Assembly (NCBI RefSeq): GCF_035222485.1
Contig: NC_085923.1
Span: 1-64,000 of the forward strand
DNA: 64,000 bases
Source of the DNA: Podospora pseudoanserina
Taxonomy: Eukaryota; Ascomycota; Sordariomycetes; Sordariales; Podosporaceae
Direction of reading: 5' to 3'
Numbering within the stretch: the first letter of the stretch is position 1; each line of letters starts with the position of its first letter. Both the position numbers and the translations under genes were made by a program. Shown here piece after piece: positions 43,265-54,883 of this stretch. The notes under the pieces are model-generated. The model was not told the origin of the DNA and did no database searches. It saw nothing but the letters and a program-made list of their open reading frames with translations.

Positions 43265-46200
43265 GTAAGGGCGGTTGAATATGTCGGTACATAGGTAGTC
43301 CTCTTTGTATGTATATAACTTGCAACTTGGGTTGGCATGGCGAAGGTGTTGAGGCGAACTTTTGGGGCATGAAACATCATATCACAAACTGCTTTTCTAC
43401 TAAAGGTTTCCTATGACGGTCCTAGTATTTCATTGATATCCACAGTGTTGGGAAAACTTTAAATGTACTGAGCTTGTGTTAAAGGCACTGCCTTAGTACT
43501 TATAGATCAAGAACTATAATACCAGGTACGTAGGTGAACAATTAATCTTAATGTAAAATATACATCAACAACAGCCTGGGCTGCTCCGTTTTTATCCAGG
43601 GGTTTCTTTGGCGATCTCGGGTGTGGCTTAGTAACGCCGCTCTCATTACCACTGTCGATGTATTTTCCCTTGCTGGCAATCTTGTTGCTAAATATATTCG
43701 CTTCTCCGTAGTCTTCTGTGGAGCTAAACTGAGTCAATATTCAAAAATTCAAGCTGTGAACCCTCTCCGATTTCAATAGAGGTACCTATGCCCCCTAAGG
43801 TAGGTGTCTGATAATATTGAGGGTTTAAAAGATAATTCCAAGAGTTCAAAAATATGGACGCTGAGAACGAGTCAAATCAAAACTCCAAGAGCCTTGCAAG
43901 GGGAACTGCAACGGTGCTCTGGTGCAGGAAGTGTCTGAATGTTTGGGAGTGAGAAATATAGCCCTTTGCCGAGACTGTCGAAGGGTGTAACCAGGTAGGT
44001 ACTACACCCACATCGGACCTTGGCATGCTCTTTTCAACATGAAATGTCGAGATAGCGATAGAACGAGTGATTTCAAGCTCCAGGTCCTTGGGAGTCAAGG
44101 TTCTTAAGGGCCAGTGTATACCTAGATTATTTGTGACCGAGGACAGCTTTCCTACTTAGGTAGGTAGTTGACACTAGTGAAGGCCGGGGCCTTCACCCGG
44201 ACTCAATATTCACGAGGCAGATACATATTCCTTCTCACATACATACTGAGGCCTGTACCAGCTGGCCGAAACCAGATCTGCAACCTCGCCATTGGAGCGC
44301 GGCCCGCCTGCCGGGAAGGTAGTCTCCGCGGACTGTATGGCTGACCATCAAGTGATATTCCAGAGTCCTTCCAACCCGAAATGATGGACCAATCACCCAA
44401 ATATCGAGCAGGACATTGGTGCCAACCTTCAATTCTGCCATGACATGGAATGTACGCCAAGTCTGATCACCATTAAACCGCAACGCCTTGCCATCCAGCA
44501 CTTTGGGTAGATCGCATTTGTCTTCTCCATCTGGTATAGTGAATCGTTTAAAATGATTGGAGAACGTGCTACTCCTGCAGACCACAGCAAACATATGGTT
44601 CGTTTTACAAGACTTGTCCCCCCATCAGTTGTCATAGATTGATCCCCATATGCCTTGTCTCCCCTGCGACATGCTTTCCAGTCATCTGGATGTAAGGGTT
44701 CACTCCGAAAAAGCAAATGCACCCTGAGTGCCTCAAACATAAAAGTTTCCGCAAATACCTTAAGGCTTACCGTCAACCGAATGCACCCCTCACGTAAAAG
44801 TTCCTCATTGATTGGTGTCCTGCCTCACATTTACAAAGCTGCCATACTTCTGGCCCAGAACTGTAACAGACTGCATAGCGCAATTAAAATTCAATATGCT
44901 AGCCGCAGCTTGACACTCGACACTGTATCCGGGCTTGGCCTGGATGCTCGCTTGGAGATGGGGCATTTTCGAGGAGTCGAATCCTGCCGGATAGCACGGG
45001 AAGAGTGCCATGCACTTGACCAATGGAAAATAAATTAAAAGATGCAACATGGAGCTCCTCCGCCAATACTCGGAGAACAAAACTTTCCACGCTCTTGGGC
45101 ATCTCCCACCGTGACCAACAAATGTTCAACAGAATGCACTTGATCACCTTATCTATCCTCGCTATTTGGCACACAACTCATGATTGTCGTTCACCGAACT
45201 TGGGGGCGAACTTTGTCCAATAGGATAAACTGATGACATTTATCCGTTTCAGCATCAAGACTTCCGGCGGCCAACACCGAGCAACATGTGAACACAAAAA
45301 TCCTCACCACCAACAGGCGGAAGCTAGATCAAAACAGGGGTTAGTATGCTCATATCTCTCGAAGGCAACGAGTCCGGTGTGATCCGGCAAACGACGGACG
45401 CGCTGACGGACCATGATGGCAAGGCTTGGCGTTATGAGTCCGAGGGCCCGGCTCTGTCAGCTCCGAGGGTCAGCCGGACGTGGGGCCGTGTGGTGCGGGG
45501 GAAGATCCTTTCTGCCTTTGTGTGTTCCCCCCCTGTCCCATTGGCTAGGGTAAAGCGCTCCGTTGCTTGATTCTAGCCACCCTTCTTGGCGTCGCGGGCA
45601 AGAGATTCGTTAAGAGCTTGACCTTTTTCTTGTCACGGCATCGCTGGTCTGCTCGGAGCATTATTCTGGAATCCAGTACCGGAACTAACAGGTTGACAGC
45701 ACGTAAGAGGCGCAAAAGGCGCTCACAAGACTGGTTTTGATGCATCAGGCATTGGCTCCTCACGGCCACGGACCGATTACAAGACGGGACAAAAGGCTTG
45801 TTGACAGTGGGCGTGCAGCTCTATTTGCCGACACCAGTTCCAAGTGAGGGACGCTAGCGGGAAGACGAGCTTTCAGAGCCGGCTTGGTCGTGAGAATCCT
45901 GTCTGTGCCGTTGCATTTACCCGGCGGAGGCGGCTCGATGTCCCACTCTAATCACATCTGCTTGCTCTGCAAAGGTTTTGTCAGCCAGGCCATAAAGCGC
46001 AAGAAGGAAAGGAGGAAGGTTGCGTCCCCGCGTTTGCCAAGCTTCGGTACCTCTCGCCACGAATCAGGGGCCCCCTGGGCTGACTTTAACGATTGTTTGC
46101 TGTACAGTGAATTGCATTCAACAAGAACTTTGCTCCGTGCTCGCATTTCCATCAGGGTGTCGCATCCATCCATCCCACGCGGTTCCACTCTTGACTTCCC

Positions 46201-47121
46201 ATCTTGTATGGAGGGTCCCACTCTACCCCGAGGGAGGGAAGAGATTGTGGACTTAGGTATTCACTTTTTGACAGGACGACCCACCGCCTACGGCAAGTCA
46301 AGGAGCAAAGACGGGATATCAGGCCCTCAGTTGTCCCTCAGTTGTCCCTCACTAATACCCAACACTATGTACGCGGCGCAGGTGGTTGGCGACTGGGGAC
46401 GACATGGAAACGCCGTTCCATTGGACTGGATCCATCAGGTATGGAGTGATCACCATTGCCCCATGGGGCGGCAAGACCCCATGTTTGCATCTCCACCACC
46501 TTAATTCACAAGTTCCGCCCAACCATCAGAGCAGGCATCGACAGCCGATTATCCCCGCTCACTCCGCATGTCCCAGATCACAAGAACAGGGCAATAGCTC
46601 CTGGAAGATGGCAGGCAAAATGCAGATTCCATGGCGGACAGGGCTGGACGAGACTACATCGAGGAGAATGTTGTGACTTGGCCCGAGGTAAGGGGGCAGG
46701 CAGGTAGCAATATCGAGATGGGACGCGGGAACCAGAATCAGTGGAAAGGAAGTGAGCGAACCGCCTTTCCGTTCCTGGGAATAGATTTTCCTCTGTACCT
46801 ACTCTCACGTACCGTCGTTTATTGGACGGGGTTACCCCGAGAGTTGAGTGGCCCATGGCCATCCCGGGGTCATGGATACACCCTCTGCAGGCTATATTGA
46901 ATTCATACCATGTGCTTGGGGATGATCCGCGAGAGCGGTTGGATTAAAATGGCGCGCTGTCCTGTTCCTCTCCTGCCGTCCCCGTCCCTCTTCTCTCCTC
47001 ACCCTCCCCCTACCTTCATCTTCACACAAGGGTGTGGCCTGCCCCCAGTCGATTTTACTGCGACTAAGAACCTCCTGTCTGTATTCTTGCTTCCACGACA
47101 TCAGAAACCAAGACAGCAACC
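43265..47121. other. Gene-poor stretch, 3.9 kb
   Basis: The largest empty interval. It contains one possible orphan or degraded gene (44235-45050, listed separately). A 206-codon frame at 45884-46504 shows no domain, start context or conserved composition. Just before the sugar transporter there is strongly CT-rich promoter sequence (about 46965-47020). Confidence 0.45.
44235..45050 (-). pseudogene. Possible orphan secreted-protein gene, spliced or degraded (unresolved)
   Basis: The ATG at 45050 opens a hydrophobic N-terminus (MLHLLIYFPLVKCMALFPC) followed by protein-like text (KPGYSVECQAAASILNFNC, VTVLGQKYGSFVN). The minus-strand reading continues in a second frame (EELLREGCIRLT, FRSEPLHPDDWKACRRGDK) and then a third (DKCDLPKVLDGKALRF, WRTFHVMAELKVGTN), ending at 44235. 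Frame changes could be two short introns or old damage, and I could not settle on splice sites. No family is recognised. The even composition over about 800 bp on one strand is the main support. Confidence 0.3.
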
Positions 47122-49026
47122 ATGGCTGGCGACGGTGCTGGCGTGACCGGCAAGTCGGATCCCATCATCACCCGGCTTGCCAACGAGGACAAGAAATGGT
47201 TCTACCAGAAGCCCAACCTGCTTTACCTTTACCTGATGCTCTTTCCCACTTGCATGGGTATTGAGTTGACGTCTGGTTTCGACTCGCAGATGATCAACGC
47301 TCTGCAGATCGTCCCCTTCTGGAAATATTGTGAGTGATTCCCAGCTGAACGAGATCTTGGGGTTCAAGCATTAATGTTTTGTTTGCAATGCAGACTTCAA
47401 CGATCCTCAAGGTGCTCTCAAGGGGATTATTGCCGCTGCCTACTCTCTCGGTGCTATTCTCTCTCTTCCGTTCATCCCCATGATCAATGACAGGTTCGGC
47501 CGTCGCTGGTCCATCTTTGGCGGCTCTGTCGTCATGGTTATCGGTGCTCTCGTTCAGGGTTTCTCCGTCCACGGTAAGCATGTCTCCGCCAGAACCATCG
47601 ATAACATGCAAGCTGACACAAAGTACAACAGTCGGCATGTACATCGTCGCCCGTATGATTCTCGGTTTCGGTATTCCCACTTGCATTGTCTCTGGCTCGT
47701 CTTTGATCGGAGAGTTGGCCTATCCCAAGGAGCGTCCTGTCATGACCTCGCTCTTCAACGTCGCCTACTTTGTCGGTCAGATTATTGCTGCTGCCATCTG
47801 CTTCGGCACGAACAACATCCAGAGCGACTGGGCCTGGAGAATCCCATCGCTTTTGCAGATTTGCCCTTCTCTTTTGCAAATCACCTTTGTCTTGTATGTT
47901 CCGTCTTCCTGAGCCTTCTTCCGGTTCGCTAACGTGGTCCTGAATACAGCTTCCTTCCCGAGTCGCCTCGCTGGCTCATCACAAAGGATCGTGGTGATGA
48001 GGCTCTTGCTATCTTGGAGAAGTACCATGGCGAATCTGATCGCGGCGCCGAGTTCGTTGCGGCCGAGTTCGCTCAGATGCAGACAACCATCAAGCTCGAG
48101 CTGGAGGCGGCCAAGAAGTCATGGCTGGACTTGTTCAAGACGGCCGGTATGCGCCGTCGTGTTCTGATCACCACCATGCTGGGTCTCTTCACACAATGGT
48201 CCGGCAACACCTTGATTTCGTAAGTGGCTCCCCGACACCTTAACTTCCTCTCGGTACACGGGCACTAACCAATCCCAAGATACTACCTTGGTGATCTTCT
48301 CAAGATGATTGGTTTCACCGACACAACCTATGTCCAGAAGATCAACGTCTCGATTGCCTGCTGGTCTCTAGTCTGCGGCGCCACCGTTTCTCTCCTCGTC
48401 ACCAAGATTCGTCGTCGCGTCATGTACCTCGCTTGCACCATCTCTCTGCTTCTCTGCTACATTGCCTGGACCATCTCCATGGAGCGCGCTCAGACTGCCG
48501 CTCAAGCTGGCACGCCCAACAACGCGGCCAACATTGCGACCCTCTTCTTCATCTACGCCTACTCTCCCTGCTACAACATGGGTTACAACGCTCTTACCTA
48601 CACCTACATGGTCGAGGTGTGGCCCTATGCTGAGCGCTCTTCCGGTATCGCCTTCTTCCAGCTCTTCGGCCGTCTTGCCGGTTTCTTCACCACCTTTGTC
48701 AACCCCATTGGTCTCAACTCGGTGGGCTGGAGATATCTCATTTCCTACTGCTGCTGGCTCGCCTACGAGGTCGTGTTTGTTTACTTCTTCTTCCCCGAGA
48801 CATTTGGTCGCACTCTGGAGGAGTTGGCCTTCTGTAAGTCAAAAGTCCATCCGCAAACTATGGGCATCATCTGGACAGGGCTAACAACGAGGCAGTGTTT
48901 GAGGACAAGCATCTTGCCGACCAGGCCAACGCCGCTGTCGAAAAGGTTCTCAACGAGAAGAACGCGGACGTAATTTCACTCGGTGGAGAGAAGGGTCGCT
49001 CCGAGGTCCGGGAGAATGTTGCTTGA
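47122..49026 (+). CDS. MFS sugar transporter (hexose/lactose-permease-like)
   Basis: Six exons, 47122-47329, 47394-47573, 47632-47893, 47950-48219, 48280-48833 and 48896-49026, give 534 aa. All five introns are 56-64 nt with GT-AG ends. The twelve-helix sugar-porter pattern is complete: GFDSQMINALQ in helix 1, DRFGRRWSI between helices 2 and 3, FLPESPRWL after helix 6, a central loop of about 60 residues, and FFPETFGRTLEELAF at the end. The start context is AGCAACCATGGC. The sequence resembles fungal lactose-permease-type and quinate/hexose porters, so uptake of a sugar by proton symport is expected. The exact sugar cannot be told. Intron positions in the membrane core are typical for this family. 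Confidence 0.9.
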
Positions 49027-49533
49027 GATGGTCACAGCATTGCGGCCGGCGTGATCTAGCCAAAGATACCACGGAGTGGCTGGAGGGAAGGAGTTTGCTC
49101 GGGGACGCACATGCTCGATGGAGCGGGAGCAGGGTGTACCACAGTAGATGCATTTATCTTTAGTTACATTAGCACTAATCGCCTATAAAGGATGAATGAC
49201 ATTTGGTGTTTCTGACGTCAGCCCTTCTCTTGGCCATGTTGATGTGTTGATATTTGCCGCTCTGGAACAAGCTAGCCTCGCCTTGTTGGGAAACAAGGTC
49301 TGAGATTTGTCCGCTCGAAATATGCCAAGTCAAACATGCAAAGAGGTGGTGAATCTTCCATGTGGCAAATTGTCCGGGATGATACCCCCCAAATTGAAAT
49401 GTATAGTGGCCAAGACGTTGTGGACCTGTTCCCCGCGTTCGCTTCGACGTGAACTTAGAATACATAAACCAGATGAGGTAGATGTTGCTATCACTCCCTG
49501 GCGGGTTCGTCAAGCAGACATACCTTTTTTGCA
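49027..49533. other. Intergenic, 0.5 kb
   Basis: 3' flank of the transporter and promoter of the small secreted protein. No other feature is seen. Confidence 0.5.
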
Positions 49534-50155
49534 ATGAAGTTCTCTCACATTGTCGCCGTTCTATCTGCCCCCTTGGCGGTAGCTGCGCTTCCGGCTGCTG
49601 CCCCTGAAGCCAATGTCGTTGCTGCTGCCGAGCAGGACGTTTCCAGCACTTTGCTGGAAGCCCGCCAAAACCGTCGGCCTACTCCATGCGTGAGAAAGAC
49701 TGATCCTGCCCCTACTCAAGAGGAGACAGATGCTCGGTTCGGCGAGTTCGTCGAGGTGTTTGTCGGCTCCAGAAAGAACATCAGCCGTGCCTTTGAGTTC
49801 ATCGTCGACGACTATATTGTAAGTTTCCTGGACATGCACCGCGGTATGCCTGCTAAGACGTGATCTCTAGAACCACAACCCAATGGCTCAGAATGGACAT
49901 GCATCGGCCTGGAGCATCCTTGGAAACATGTGGGGCGGCATTCAACACCGCTACATCCGAAGCACCATCCGCGGCAACATGTCGTGGGTAAACTATTCGG
50001 CTCCTGGCTTTGGCACCATTGTCGACCGGTTCCGGTGGGAGGGAGGATGCATTGTCGAGCATGTAAGTGTTTAAGACGCCATGAGAGGCTTGGGTCGAAC
50101 AGACGCTAACCCGACGCAGTGGGACCAAGGAGAGCGCTATCCCGCAAGGAAATAA
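49534..50155 (+). CDS. Small secreted SnoaL-like (NTF2-fold) protein
   Basis: Three exons, 49534-49818, 49871-50062 and 50120-50155, give 170 aa. Introns are 52 and 57 nt. A signal peptide (MKFSHIVAVLSAPLAVAAL) is followed by an Ala-rich propeptide-like stretch and LLEARQNRR, a possible Kex2-type site. The core matches the fungal SnoaL-like layout: FVEVFVGSRKNISRAFEFIV, then DDYINHNPMAQNG across the first splice, and a final HVWDQGERYPARK across the second. The YIxHNP motif is the family hallmark. Members include polyketide cyclases and dehydratases, but most fungal secreted ones have no known reaction. The tiny last exon (12 codons) would be missed without splicing. Confidence 0.8.
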
Positions 50156-50284
50156 GGGACACTAACATAGGATGTGCCGTAAGGATGTCTTGCTGTATAT
50201 AAGAACACGAGTACGTGAGAGAGAAATAGTGTTTGTACCCTCTTCCGGCCTATTATTACATGGTGAAAGTGTAGAATAGGTACC

Positions 50285-51439
50285 TTATTTCAGTAACCCG
50301 TGGGCAACCTTGAGAGCATGGATGCTGTCTTCGTCCCACTGCCTTTTCTGTGACAGGACGCCCAAGTACATAAATGTATGTGGACAACCCAAGTACCGCT
50401 TGAGAGTGACCATGGTGCCGTTAGCAACAAGTTTCATTGCATAGGCTTCTCCCTCGTCCCGCAGCGGATCCACTTCTGCGGTGCGGATGTAGGTATTACA
50501 TAACCCACTCCAGTTGGGAGCACGCATGGGGGCAAGCCACCAGTCGGGCCACATCTTTCTGATCTCCGGCAGCTTGTCTCGTGGCATGCACTGGTTGCCA
50601 AAATACTTGATCCGCTTCCACGGCAGGATTGGCCCCCGGTGGAACTCGTGGAAGGACGGATAGGGAGATTGGGTGTAGTAGTCGAGACTGAGGCAGTCAG
50701 TGGTGGGGGGCACGGTGGGCATGCACAGCTTAAGCTGGATCCCGGCATCTCTAGCCATGTGCTGCAAGACTAGCGAGATGTGACCGCCAGCAGAGACGCC
50801 GCCGATCGAGATGGAGAAGGGGTCGACGTTGAGGCTGACATGTTCATCACGGACCCAGTTGAGCGCGGCCCATGCATCCTGGATGCACTTGCCCCATATC
50901 GTTTCTACCACGACCGAGTCAGAGCTGGCACCCGGCCCGACCAACATTTGTGAGACTGTACCTGGACAATGCCGATAGTTGACATCAACCACGACAACAC
51001 CTGCCTTGCGCATCACCAAGCACAGACCCGCCTCTGAGTGCAGGTCACCGAGCACAAAGCCGCCTCCGTGGAAGTTTAGGTGCACAGGATAGGGGCCGGG
51101 TCGCACAACTCCTCGCTCGTCTTCAACCGGGTGGTAGACTCGCACCGGGATGTTTGTGCCATCTTGCGAGCTGACAACATGGTCACCCACGCCCTTCTCT
51201 TTGGAAGAATCGAGAGCACAAGGCGGCTGATGTTTTTGAGGACTTTTGCGAACCTCCTCAATGGGGATTGTGTGGGCGGGCGGTTGCTTGGCGATGACGT
51301 CGATGAAATACTGGAGAAATTCGGGGTCGAGTTTGGGGAGGATGTGCTCCTCAATCAGATCCAGTCCATCATTTGTAGGCTGCGACGCTCCTGGTTTTGG
51401 CACGGCGTGGCCGGCAAGGGTCGAGTCGAGATTGCTCAT
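50285..51439 (-). CDS. Alpha/beta hydrolase of the hormone-sensitive-lipase family (esterase)
   Basis: Two exons in coding order, 51439-50962 and 50904-50285, give 365 aa. The ATG at 51439 is the first in frame. HSL-family marks are LNFHGGGFVLGD (oxyanion), nucleophile elbow GVSAGGHIS, acid VDPLRDEGEAY and histidine CPHTFMYL, so the triad is complete. No signal peptide. The 57-nt intron (50961-50905) is a multiple of three and has no stop. Retention would insert 19 residues right after NYRHCP; splicing gives the conserved-looking NYRHCPETIWGK. Likely an intracellular short-chain esterase or lactonase. The substrate is unknown. Confidence 0.85.
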   Translation of the reverse strand: MSNLDSTLAGHAVPKPGASQPTNDGLDLIEEHILPKLDPEFLQYFIDVIAKQPPAHTIPIEEVRKSPQKHQPPCALDSSKEKGVGDHVVSSQDGTNIPVRVYHPVEDERGVVRPGPYPVHLNFHGGGFVLGDLHSEAGLCLVMRKAGVVVVDVNYRHCPGTVSQMLVGPGASSDSVVVETIWGKCIQDAWAALNWVRDEHVSLNVDPFSISIGGVSAGGHISLVLQHMARDAGIQLKLCMPTVPPTTDCLSLDYYTQSPYPSFHEFHRGPILPWKRIKYFGNQCMPRDKLPEIRKMWPDWWLAPMRAPNWSGLCNTYIRTAEVDPLRDEGEAYAMKLVANGTMVTLKRYLGCPHTFMYLGVLSQKRQWDEDSIHALKVAHGLLK

Positions 51440-52105
51440 TTTGCCTCGTGCAGTTAACAAGAGGGGTTCGGACGGTTGCTGTGTGACTTTAAAATATCAC
51501 GACGACCGGGACCTTGCAAGTGTCTCCAAATCCCAGTTGGAGATTCGGATGGTCCTCCTCGGCCCTTGTCGGCTTCCCCACAGTTCGGCACTTATACTCC
51601 GCATTACCCCATCATTTGCACAAGTCGCACAACCAAGCAAAACTGTTGCAGCTGGCGGGGTCTACCTGCCTGCTTACTAATCAGCCACTGGTGCCAGTCA
51701 ACCGCTAGGCATCAAAGAGATAGGCATCTTCTCAGCCAGAACAGTTCATGTCAAGGCCCTTTATAAGGACAAGCTACGATGTTATATTGCTTGTATTGCT
51801 CTCCTTAAGTGAGAGATTTTTATCCAGGGTGCCGTCCTCCCCATCTGCCTATGTACTTCATAAAACCCCACCGCGAAAGCTTGGCTTTGGGCATCACGAT
51901 CTTCACCTTCCCGAGACCATGATCACAATCGGATATCTCGCTTGCGATCCGTTGCCTGCAGCTATTTTCTGAGTAAACAGCAAACCCACTTCTCAGCATC
52001 ACCATCTTTATCTTCCCATCAAGAACGGAGCATACCGTCTTGTTGACTACTTTTCGGTCATGGTGACACCTCTCTTCAACTTAACTACCTATCCGAACCA
52101 GTGCA
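51440..52105. promoter_or_regulatory. Divergent promoter region, esterase / carotenoid oxygenase, 0.67 kb
   Basis: Spacer between two divergent enzyme genes, consistent with shared control. No specific operator was recognised and the short frames inside lack support. Confidence 0.35.
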
Positions 52106-53974
52106 ATGGCGTCAAGACAGCAAGCTTTGTTGCTGAGGAATCAGGATGACGAGGAACGAGACTATGAAATGGCACTTCGTAATTTCCAGAGCGGTGCCTA
52201 TCGCGACTGGCCCAATGAAGCAGGTGTAAGTGACGAGCTCATCATGGATTGAGCAACCATAGTTAACCATGTATGTGATCAGTTTGAGGGCCTTGGTGAG
52301 GAACGAGGTCCCATTGAGGTTCCAGTTTCAGGATACATCCCCTCGTGGGCAATTGGCAGTCTCTATCGCACAGGGCCGGGCATCTACACCATCGACGATA
52401 CTCCCAAAGGAACATACCGCACCGAGCACTGGTTTGATGGCCTGGCGCATACTCACCGCTTCGACATTACCCCCGACCCCGATAATGAAAGCAAAGTCAA
52501 AGTATTTTACTCATCTCGTCGGCAATCGGACCATCTCGTCGAACACATTAGGAAAACTGGAAGTATGAAGTACCTCAGCTTTGGTCAAAAGCGCGACCCT
52601 TGCCTCGGATTGTTCTCAAAGGTTATGGGGACGTGGCAAGCTGCGATGATCCCTCACGGGGAGAAATGGATGGAGAATGTCAGTGTGGCTATTTTGCCTA
52701 ACCCACCTGGACTGGAATCGGAATCAGGCAATTTGTTGGGCAACAAGACTACGGTCGGGAGGGCACCCCAGTCAGGGGGCCACCGAGTTCCTCTCCCCCA
52801 AAGTGTGTGGGCAACAACCGACAATAATCTCATGAAGCAAATGGACCCTGACACCCTAGAGCCCATCGGCTTTGCAACACAGTCGGCGTTTCACCCCTCA
52901 CTCAAGGGGCCTCTTTCATGTGCCCATCCACAAAGAGATCCCGTGAACGGCGACATCTACAACTTCAATCAGGACTTTGGAAGAGAGACTGTCTATCGAG
53001 TCTTTTGCGTCAGCGCATCAACGGGCCAGACCGAAATCATTGCCGAGCTGAGGGGAGAAGGTGTGCACGCAGCTTATATTCACAGTTTCTTTCTGACGCA
53101 GCACTTCGTTGTTCTTTGCATTCCAGCGTCGCATATTGGATGGGGAGGAGTCAAGATCCCTTGGGCCGGGAATATCGTCGACGCCATGGAGCCTTTTGAC
53201 GAGTCTAAGAAGATGAAGTGGTTTGTAGTTGACCGCACCAACACAAAAAGAGGGGTTGTGGGACGGTTTGAGTCCGATGCGGGCTTTTTCTTCCATTCGG
53301 TGAATGCATTCGAAGAGGATGATGGCAGACGGATCGTTTGTGACATGATGCGGTATCGGAACCTCGACGTCATTCAGAAGATGTACTGCGACGTTATATT
53401 GCAGAGGGATGGAGCTACCGAGCGGTTTTGGGAAGTTGAGGAGAGGGCGAAGGGATCAATGCTTAGCCTCACAAGGTTTTCCCTATGTCTGGAACAGAGC
53501 AATCCGACGAGATTTGTGCCGGTTGAGAAAGTGTTTGCAATACCTGCTCCGCACGCGGGAGAATTGCCAACAATCAATCCGCTCTTTGCGACACGCAAGC
53601 ACCGATATATCTACAGCTTGCCTTATCAGGGGAGGAGCACTATGATGGATGGAATTGTCAAGACAGACACACAAACTAGGGAGGTTCTGTTTTGGGATAT
53701 TCCAAAGGGACACAGTCCTGGCGAAGCTATCTTTGTACCGAGACTACCAACAGGTTCCAACGCCGAGCAAGAAGAGGATGACGGAGTGCTTTTAAGTATT
53801 ATTCTTGATGGGTTTGACAAAACAAGCTACCTTTTGTGTTTGGATGCAAAGACAATGAAGGAGCTAGGACGCGCCGAGCTTGCATTTGCGATTGGGCTGG
53901 GATTTCACGGTGTGCATGTTACTGCAAGTAGTAAAGAGATAGAGAGGGTGACTGGATCTTTAACGCGAACATAG
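52106..53974 (+). CDS. Carotenoid cleavage oxygenase (torulene-oxygenase-like)
   Basis: Two exons, 52106-52225 and 52283-53974, give 603 aa. The 57-nt intron has a GTAAGT donor. The N-terminal block PSWAIGSLYRTGPGIY and the HWFDGLAHTHRF block are diagnostic of the family. Iron-ligand histidines are expected in SAFHPSLKGP or CAHPQRD, in HSFFLTQHFVVL, in FFFHSVNAFEEDDG and in the final GFHGVHV, and all are present. These cytosolic non-haem iron enzymes split carotenoids or related polyenes with O2. The overall pattern resembles fungal CAO-2/CarT torulene oxygenases, which supply the neurosporaxanthin precursor. No phytoene synthase or desaturase lies in the window, so the substrate may instead be a stilbene or other polyene. 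The protein looks intact. Confidence 0.88.
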
Positions 53975-54883
53975 TTGAATAAAAAGACGCTGAACGCCCC
54001 CATCTCTCCTCGTCCAAACCCCTAGTCTGGTGCTTTCTGAAGCTGAAGCTATATACTTCCAACTTTGCACCTCTTCCACCAAATTTTGGCCTCGCTGTAT
54101 CAATCCACAATAGCTGAGGGGGTTTGGTTAGGCAGGCTGCACGCAGAGGGGTTCAGTTCAATTTGCATGCTGGCATGACAAGCATCAGCTCAAACACATC
54201 GCTTTGCTTCTTTCAAGTTCGATTCTCTATAGACAAGTATTAATTTTGTTTCTCTTATCACTGTTGTTATCTGAAGCTATATTCTCAATCATGCATACCA
54301 TGAGCTTCCCTTGGCTCCTCATGCCAGACTGACATGGTAACAATAGACTTTTGAGTGAATGGGTTGAGGTCACATACCTATGGAACCACCCTTGCGCTTC
54401 ATCAGCTACATCCCCATTTCCAGCCGCACCCAACACCCACGTAATTGAAGGCCCGGAAATTGAAGGCGTCGCAATCACAAGCCTCTTGTGGGTGGTGGTG
54501 CTAAGCGCCACATCAATCTCAACACTCATATCCAACCCTACCCCAGCTGGGGTGTTGCACGGTTGGCAAAAGGAGGGGCTTCAGCGATCAGACGAACAGG
54601 GATGATCTGGAGCCATTTTGAGATAAGGCGGCTGAATTCAGCTGACAAAAGCGAGTAAGTTTGTGCGAGGGATATCGCTGCTGGCAATCGTGTAGGGCTC
54701 GCCGATCACTTTGATCTTTTGACATGGTACCGACCGACGGCCGGAACTTGCTTTGTTGGTGTGCGAGTCTCGAGTGCAGCAAACTCCAAGGTGAGAAAAT
54801 ATGCATGTATTGCTGATTACTATTGTGTGTATTGCCATCATGAAATGCAACTGCGATCTTTTCCAGTCCTCCCTTCAATCATC
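53975..54883. other. Intergenic between convergent genes, 0.9 kb
   Basis: Facing 3' ends. Open frames here are short. No gene or repeat is supported. Confidence 0.5.

Noticed and set aside
45884-46504. 206-codon plus-strand frame upstream of the sugar transporter
   Set aside because: No domain, no good start context and no splice support; the composition is like random sequence.
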